64,000 nucleotides of DNA from Limimaricola cinnabarinus (GTDB lineage: Bacteria > Pseudomonadota > Alphaproteobacteria > Rhodobacterales > Rhodobacteraceae): contig NZ_KZ304953.1 in NCBI RefSeq assembly GCF_002723615.1, positions 187,362 to 251,361 on the forward strand, written 5' to 3'. Positions 60,501 to 64,000 of the stretch are shown piece by piece (position 1 is the stretch's first letter; every line of letters starts with the position of its first letter). Below the pieces are notes generated by a model, which was not told the DNA's origin, searched no databases, and saw only the letters and a program-made list of their open reading frames with translations. The position numbers were made by a program, and so were the translations under genes.

Positions 60501-60712
60501 CTTGTGTGAGCGTTAGGCTTGATCAGGGTTTGGGTTCCTGGCGTGTTCAAGAGGCGGGGCGTGATCCATTCTTCGACTTTGAAGCTTCTGCAAACAAGCA
60601 GGTCGAGGCGATATCATGCCTCAATCGAGAAGTTCTTTTTTCGAACCCGCGCTACCCGACTCCGGTTACAGTAAGCTGGGAGGCGAGCCGAATTGAAAGC
60701 AGATGTTGTTGA
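54590..60712 (+). CDS. druE: Druantia DruE-like giant helicase with DUF1998, 2040 aa
   Basis: SF2 helicase motifs: SGTGSGKTEC with Lys134, DEAH at 259-262 (VLDEAHSYVGAQ), TSATIGEG, and the C-terminal lobe with TTMEMGVDIPDV and QRVGRAGRRG from residue 1088. The DUF1998 region at about 1540-1640 has the cysteine cluster C-x-S-A-C-x3-C-x2-C (CTHGCPECIL). Additional Cys pairs (CSCGAP, CDECATPW, CRECRAFG, CPRCDG) suggest zinc ribbons. The size fits DruE. It lies 19 bases after druH. Related DUF1998 helicases also occur in DISARM (DrmA/DrmB), but those partners are missing here. Confidence 0.8.
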   Translation: MKDTTEGARLRSGFEETLDRVAERAARALVAQGRVRSDAFRAALSRRLTRPATPREALIGDPVFEASRIWKNADRRLGELAGELLLPELVGALDAAGEKRFARDWFPYLHQLQAWEVARAGRSYMVTSGTGSGKTECFMVPMIDDLLRQAGGRRLQGTGALVIYPLNALIDSQRERLSAWIAPFDDRLSFATYNGDTPDQLRKAEARLGAEIRDRATLRTDPASVLVTNVTMLEYLLLRAQDRAILDQSKGKLRWIVLDEAHSYVGAQAAEMALLLRRVRQAFEVAPEDVRLVATSATIGEGNETREALRSFVADLAGISTDRVDVIEGLEELTPLPEIGPDFPVSLDELPVDETGLWHRIAPHPKFRAVRQAMRDGGVSLGSAATILGSPGAPLSRAAAMEAVEAAALARDPHSGHRFAPWRMHAFHRAQAGLWACVDPECKSRDVEFREDGTDWPFGRLHLEPREHCSCGAPIFEVVACDECATPWLRATRSFSGANERLSLELDGDDEDDYAFEHEPDSDAEIVHSDGIVYVGPTGARSVPDLWLRLKDRQVFTTKPEGHSAAVQVVEDATDRGCCARAQEKSVSLKPRRFGAPFLMGNAMPLLLEAVPSHDRSGAEPSDGRRLLSFTDSRQGTARFSAKLQQDAERNLTRAVIYHAVQAAGQNDPTEVAALRSQIAGLEKAVETVPSLSALLTTTRAKLEAALGNSAGRVSWRDMISRLAGHSELRGFAGEIWKSRPKGGDILGEEPGALAELMLFRELFRRPRMQNNVETMGLARLVFPELEAQAKLRVPSELAEAGHGEQAWCDLLHAAVDLVFRANLAVSLSEAPVDIRHWISPRGRTKSVLPPTVESEHFDANLHSRFPSAKGESLLTALCFMLSGGSPSSATDIDRVGRLLAAIWTTFESSGLLVRSSSLGYRLRLERAEIAALRETPLCLRTGKMLPYAPAGLSLNAIDRRNPVASKALTRLVALPIPPLAEPAGLSEVERARLRDWLAIDPQVARLRSQGLWSNLHDRIVEFTPFLRSAEHSAQIDRGSLRTFEVDFKAHRINILNCSTTMEMGVDIPDVSVVVNTNVPPAPSNYRQRVGRAGRRGEPWALSFTFCKDQPLDRRVFSDPHTLLQGEVRAPSVRLDSAIVLQRHANSLLLAMHLRASSGGIKVTKNIGSFFGATDPTLDSASKQPILHDSAASGFLDALKGAWGAEGKVLDALRLLARGAPVADPALLRDRCIRDFSALQRKWEEEYRALLTAQEAAGSDSVVRGFYVNRANRMRREFLLTELARRNFTPAYGFPVDVVTFEHYDRNSGPSRPLSTAIRDYAPGTEVVIDGLVYRSEGILPSWSNRENPDRIEDLRTHWTCRECRAFGIERNPPEACPRCDGRVNRFELLKPSGFLGTKTPHAAYEALDFVPPEPPQISADSGFWTALPDPDAGRFRATRAGRVVTTSAGKDGSGYAICITCGRAEAETQGTDALSKAMKEHRPLQRPKGEARRDGRCLGTEAASLRIRRHVRLGSETITDVFELQLETLSWNKEGRRKGLAIVAALREALCSRLGIGAEEVGVGVARGLSSGGIERVSMFLYDLAAGGAGFAVSAEAEISSLMVDAARRLDCPSACTHGCPECILRRDLQFDMRAIDRPGGYEAMIRDVLPHLALPEDLRVFGSESTAVTRSLEAEILSCLGGGGVEEVILTLPGDDRDWDLPRWPGGRVIRRASEAGAATRVMSAVRSITYFDYPERMDLLRLTARGDAGLSLTQNLPEAGGYPILALLRKGASWRAILSPDETVVLPDGEWGQADRMPLIAGPAPEFNPGHLVEAVDLAKHGLPNSTEALVLKEFDGPLSEFGRKFWDKVREVRPQAFRPGLRLARLCYSDRYLHAPAPVALLMQVLATAPGRDPVTEVRVESEAKRPPRGATGLANTPLPDRLHHNWEDDSIRKRVLTGVLGAKVDLLDKRSVDHARIVRLQFEDGSCVSVRLDQGLGSWRVQEAGRDPFFDFEASANKQVEAISCLNREVLFSNPRYPTPVTVSWEASRIESRCC

Positions 60713-61048
60713 GTCAATGCATGTCTGAGGGCTGCAATTTTTGCGGCTCGCAGAGTTCTGCTGCGGACGAATTTCATTCTATGAGAAAACGCCTTCTCGA
60801 AAGCGTCACCCCACTGGAGGCCTTATGCTGCCGCGCATTAAGATACTTCGATGCACTGCCGCTCGGCTCGTTGGGCCAGATTTGCCGCAAGGTTTGAGCC
60901 CCATGTCGGGACGAGATCACAGAGAAGCCGCGATGCAGATCGTGAAATCGCGACGGAGTTCTTACCAGCCCACGGCAGCTTGCCGACATTCAATCTATTT
61001 TAAATACTTAGTCAATTTGGCGTCCAACACCTCCGAGTGCAAATTACA
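60713..61048. other. Intergenic stretch with target-gene debris
   Basis: The 336 bases between druE and the last gene have no supported ORF. They contain the decayed 3' end of the iron-sulfur gene (60,863-60,945) listed separately, then AT-rich sequence (TTTTAAATACTTAGTCAATTT) that could hold the promoter of the last gene. Confidence 0.6.
60863..60945 (-). pseudogene. Decayed 3' end of the iron-sulfur (RdhA/QueG-like) gene
   Basis: On the minus strand the stretch reads ICIAA, then after a small shift SRPDMG, matching ICIAVCPWSRPGVG in the intact gene; the TGG codon of CPW has become TGA. On the plus strand CCGCGATGCAGATC is identical and the flank around GCAAGGTT matches GCGAGGTT, continuing to about 60,863. 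It cannot encode a protein. Confidence 0.75.
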
Positions 61049-64000
61049 TTGAGCTTTCAGGTCTCCTCTCAGCCATTGGCACGGCCCGCCTCATCCCAAC
61101 ATCCGAAGCTCCAATCGGCCCTCGTCAAACTACCCTTTTTCGCAACGATCGAGGCCATGGTCGCCGATCGCGGCTTTGGTTTCCTTGCCTTAGAGGGCAT
61201 GCCGGGAAAAGTCTTCTTCCACGTTACCGCATCGCTGAGCCGGCAGACGGATTACGCGATGCTGGCGGAGGGCGACAAAGTACTTTGCCAGATCGGCAGT
61301 ACGCCTCGCGAGCCAGCCAAGCGCTCCGCGGTCACTTGGGCGCCTTTGGCAGATTGGGATTGGCCGGAATATGGCCTGCCCAGTAGCCAGGAAACCGTTG
61401 ATTCCATCCGGCTTGAGGTGTTGCGAGAATTGCACCCGAAAAAGCTTGATTACGCCGTCACTGCGAAGTGGTACAAAAACCAGTGGGATGGCACCCCGCC
61501 GTCGGACCTATTCGACCCCGTCTTGAAGCTGGCTTGGCTGGAACGGCTTGTCCCACTGTCCCCCGACGCACTCAAGGCGCTCGATCTTCCAACGTTGCTG
61601 TCGGAAAGCCCACTTGCCTTTGCCAAGCAGCTTGATCCTGACAGCTCGGCCTGTTCCGTCTCTACACTGCTTTCGACATTCTCGCCTGCTCAGCTTGCCC
61701 GGATCGGTGCTCCCAAAATAGAGTGGCTGGCTTCCTCTTGGTCGGAGCCACCTGAAACCGCGGGCGCTCCTGTCAAGCTGGAGGATGCCCAGAAGGCCGA
61801 TGTCCTCGAGTGGTTTCTAGAACATCACCGTGGCGCCTACGCCGATCTCGATTCTGCCGTATTGGCGGGAAACAGGAAGTTTGAGGCAATCTTGGCTAAA
61901 CGCCTCCTTGACCGTGGCGAAACCCTACCTAAAGCGCTCGTGTCATGGCTTCGAATGCTAGCCGACCGGGGCTGGATGCAGAAGCAAGACTTCGACAGCT
62001 TGGTCAACCGCGACCCTGTCTTGGCCATTTCGCTCTTTCCCTCGCTATCGCCGTCCACGCAGCGCGCCCTGCGCGCCTCCTGGAAGAAGAACAAGGCGCC
62101 CTTGGAATGCGCGTTGGATGCTGACTCTGCGCTTGGCTCTGACATCCTGATGCGCTCGGCCTTGGCAATCGACTTGGAAACCGACGGGGAGCAGACATGG
62201 GAAATTGGTAGCGCCGGTCACGACAGCTGCACCCGCTTACACGACGCGGCTCTGGGCACCAGCCTTGAGAATGCCCTGGTGACGCTTGCAGCCCAGCTCA
62301 ACGAAGCCGAACTCCTCGTTGGCCATAACATCCTGGGCTGGGATTGGCCCATCCTGTCGGGGCTGGCGCCGGATTTAGCCATGCCGCTGGCATGGGACAC
62401 GCTGCTGGTTCAATTCCTCCTTGAACCGCAAGCTCGATCTCATGCTCTTGGCTCCAACCACCACGCGGAAACCGACGCGAAAGCCGCCCTGGAGCTATTT
62501 GCCCGGCAGCTCGACCTTATCGCTCTGGGGCTCAAGACCAAGATATTGCTCGGGCGGTTCCAGTCACCTGAGGCGCTTATCACAGCGCTCATCGCCTATC
62601 TACCGGAAGGTCTGTCGCTCGCACGCCCGGCCCCCGCTTTCTTGGATGCGGCAGATCCCAGCATACCCATGCTAATGCAGCTGAATAGTATTCACGAGGT
62701 AGACTGGGTTCCCGGCGTGCAGGTAGTTCCAGCCACCGCTGACGAACGTCTCGATCCCGCTTACTGGCAAATCGACATCGCGCGCCTCTATGACGCATTG
62801 ACCGATGACCAGCGCCACACGCCCAACGCGCTTGTCTTGCTCGCCGTGGGCAGCCGCGCGATGCAGCAAAACGTCGCTGTGCGGCGCAACATGGTCCCGC
62901 AATGGCTGATTGAGAAATCGCCTTGGCTTGTGACCGCAATCGATCGGGCCTGTTTCGTCCCGGCGGGCACTACGGCGATCCGGGTCGCGCCTCTACCAAG
63001 TTCGCCCCGGTGGTGGACTGACGTCGCAACGGCACGGCTGCAGGCGGTTCTACCGTGCAACGCTGCCCTAGTGGTCAACCGTCGTATCCTGACCGGCGAG
63101 GAAACGCTCCAGCTTAGCGCCCCTGCCAACATCGCTCTCCTCGAAGTTCCTGGGTATGACGGGGCCCGCTGGGCGCTGCAGGACCCGGCGGCGCGGGTGC
63201 TCGAAGTTGGCGGTGGATGGCGCGGCTTCGATGTTATCGCCATCCCCGAAACATTCGAGATCTTCCAACAACGGCCGAGCCCTCCCCGCACACGACCCCA
63301 CCTGGCCATGCGGCAATTCCCGACTCTTTTCCCCGGCTCGCAGGCGCAGGGCGGTTATTGGATGGGGCAGCTCGCATCCCTTCGAGCGATCTGTGAAGGT
63401 GGCACCGTTCCGGTGTTCCTGCTGACCAGCACTACGAGCCGGACCATGATCGACATATTGGTCACCGCCTGCGCCGAGGTCGGCATAGCAGAGATCAAGC
63501 CAGCACATCGCAGCCGCCGCGAACACCTGTTGCGCGCCGTGACACGCGGCTGCGTCATAGTCGACAGCATTGACCAGTGGCGCGACTGGCAGTCCATCGC
63601 CGAGGACGCGGGTGTTCCGCTCCAGCCGGTCGTTGAGGCCCTCCCGCTCGAAGAGTGGTATGCCCTGTCCGAGGTCGAAAACCAGTCGCAAACAGATGCA
63701 ACAGTTCAAGGCCCCCTTGCGATATCAAACATCGAGCTTCTCGAGGATCTTCAGAAACTCATTGGATTTTGGCTTGGGCCCTGGCTCGAGGAATCCGGCC
63801 TAACTGAAAGTCCTCTCGCGCCTATCATACTGGACCCCCGCCTCGAAAGCGCGGCTTACGAACTACGCGCCCAACTGGACCGCATGCCCATTACATTGCA
63901 GGACTGGTCCGCCGATCTGCGCGAGCGGCTCGAGAACGTCTTTGCCGCTTTCCATGTCCAGCGTGAGGACGCACCCTCAGATTTCGCCTCTATGGAACGC
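61049..64000 (+). CDS. Cold-shock-like / DEDD exonuclease fusion protein, incomplete at the window end
   Basis: One frame is open from 61,049 (TTG; GTG 61,037 and ATG 61,157 are alternatives) through base 64,000, at least 984 codons. Residues about 36-80 resemble a cold-shock/OB domain (RGFGFLALEG..VFFHVTA). A DEDD 3'-5' exonuclease follows at about 375-490: DLETDG (Asp375), LVGHNILGWDWPIL and ETDAKAALELF (Asp476). The later part, to residue 984, is helical/mixed with VPVFLLTSTTSRTMIDIL and GCVIVDSIDQW, possibly leading into a helicase beyond the window. Position directly after Druantia suggests a further defence or DNA-repair-like effector. No Walker A is seen so far. Confidence 0.7.
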   Translation, partial: MSFQVSSQPLARPASSQHPKLQSALVKLPFFATIEAMVADRGFGFLALEGMPGKVFFHVTASLSRQTDYAMLAEGDKVLCQIGSTPREPAKRSAVTWAPLADWDWPEYGLPSSQETVDSIRLEVLRELHPKKLDYAVTAKWYKNQWDGTPPSDLFDPVLKLAWLERLVPLSPDALKALDLPTLLSESPLAFAKQLDPDSSACSVSTLLSTFSPAQLARIGAPKIEWLASSWSEPPETAGAPVKLEDAQKADVLEWFLEHHRGAYADLDSAVLAGNRKFEAILAKRLLDRGETLPKALVSWLRMLADRGWMQKQDFDSLVNRDPVLAISLFPSLSPSTQRALRASWKKNKAPLECALDADSALGSDILMRSALAIDLETDGEQTWEIGSAGHDSCTRLHDAALGTSLENALVTLAAQLNEAELLVGHNILGWDWPILSGLAPDLAMPLAWDTLLVQFLLEPQARSHALGSNHHAETDAKAALELFARQLDLIALGLKTKILLGRFQSPEALITALIAYLPEGLSLARPAPAFLDAADPSIPMLMQLNSIHEVDWVPGVQVVPATADERLDPAYWQIDIARLYDALTDDQRHTPNALVLLAVGSRAMQQNVAVRRNMVPQWLIEKSPWLVTAIDRACFVPAGTTAIRVAPLPSSPRWWTDVATARLQAVLPCNAALVVNRRILTGEETLQLSAPANIALLEVPGYDGARWALQDPAARVLEVGGGWRGFDVIAIPETFEIFQQRPSPPRTRPHLAMRQFPTLFPGSQAQGGYWMGQLASLRAICEGGTVPVFLLTSTTSRTMIDILVTACAEVGIAEIKPAHRSRREHLLRAVTRGCVIVDSIDQWRDWQSIAEDAGVPLQPVVEALPLEEWYALSEVENQSQTDATVQGPLAISNIELLEDLQKLIGFWLGPWLEESGLTESPLAPIILDPRLESAAYELRAQLDRMPITLQDWSADLRERLENVFAAFHVQREDAPSDFASMER

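Overview
The window looks like a high-GC alphaproteobacterium of the Rhodobacteraceae/Roseobacter type. The evidence is strong third-position GC, a compact ben-cat-pca cluster with an IclR-type regulator, ExoD, YrhK and PRC-barrel/EF-hand genes, and IS5- and IS3-family elements. It divides into three parts: ordinary chromosome (1-8.3 kb), an aromatic-catabolism block (8.3-30.9 kb) and a defence/mobile block (31-64 kb). Base composition falls visibly in the last part, especially after 51 kb.

1-8.3 kb: a small lipoprotein, two exported calcium-binding (EF-hand) proteins transcribed divergently, an ExoD-like membrane protein, two uncharacterised membrane proteins, a dienelactone-hydrolase-like enzyme, a YrhK protein and a phospholipase-D-family protein. 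An IS5-family element with a one-base frameshift in its transposase follows.

9.4-30.6 kb: a nearly complete benzoate to beta-ketoadipate route. Benzoate enters through BenE and/or a five-gene ABC transporter. BenABC and BenD give catechol, CatA opens the ring and CatB lactonises muconate. An alpha/beta hydrolase is a candidate enol-lactonase, and PcaIJ and PcaF would finish the route. PcaF carries a two-base deletion, and no gene resembling muconolactone isomerase (catC) is present. Three regulators (one IclR, two LysR) and several clear palindromes provide control. A LysR-DoxX-glyoxalase-glutathionyl-hydroquinone reductase operon probably handles quinone or catechol by-products. The block is bounded by the IS5 copy on the left and, inverted, a 100-bp terminal fragment of a related IS5 on the right.

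31-64 kb: an iron-sulfur protein gene (reductive-dehalogenase/QueG-like) is followed by Tn7-like transposition genes tnsA-tnsB-tnsC, with a convergent tniQ. Next is a four-gene operon on the minus strand: SNF2 helicase with a DUF3883-type nuclease-like end, ASCH protein, DUF1156 adenine methylase, and DUF499 ATPase with an N-terminal HEPN-like region. This is a helicase-methylase-ATPase defence system. Beyond an IS3/IS407-type element lie two large genes that fit Druantia type III (druH, druE), then an unfinished gene combining a cold-shock-like domain with a DEDD 3'-5' exonuclease. Decayed pieces of the iron-sulfur gene lie at 49.3-49.5 kb (5' end) and 60.9 kb (3' end). Each defence module is therefore separated from the next by debris of the same chromosomal gene, which suggests repeated integration at one hotspot. 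I find this the most interesting aspect of the window.
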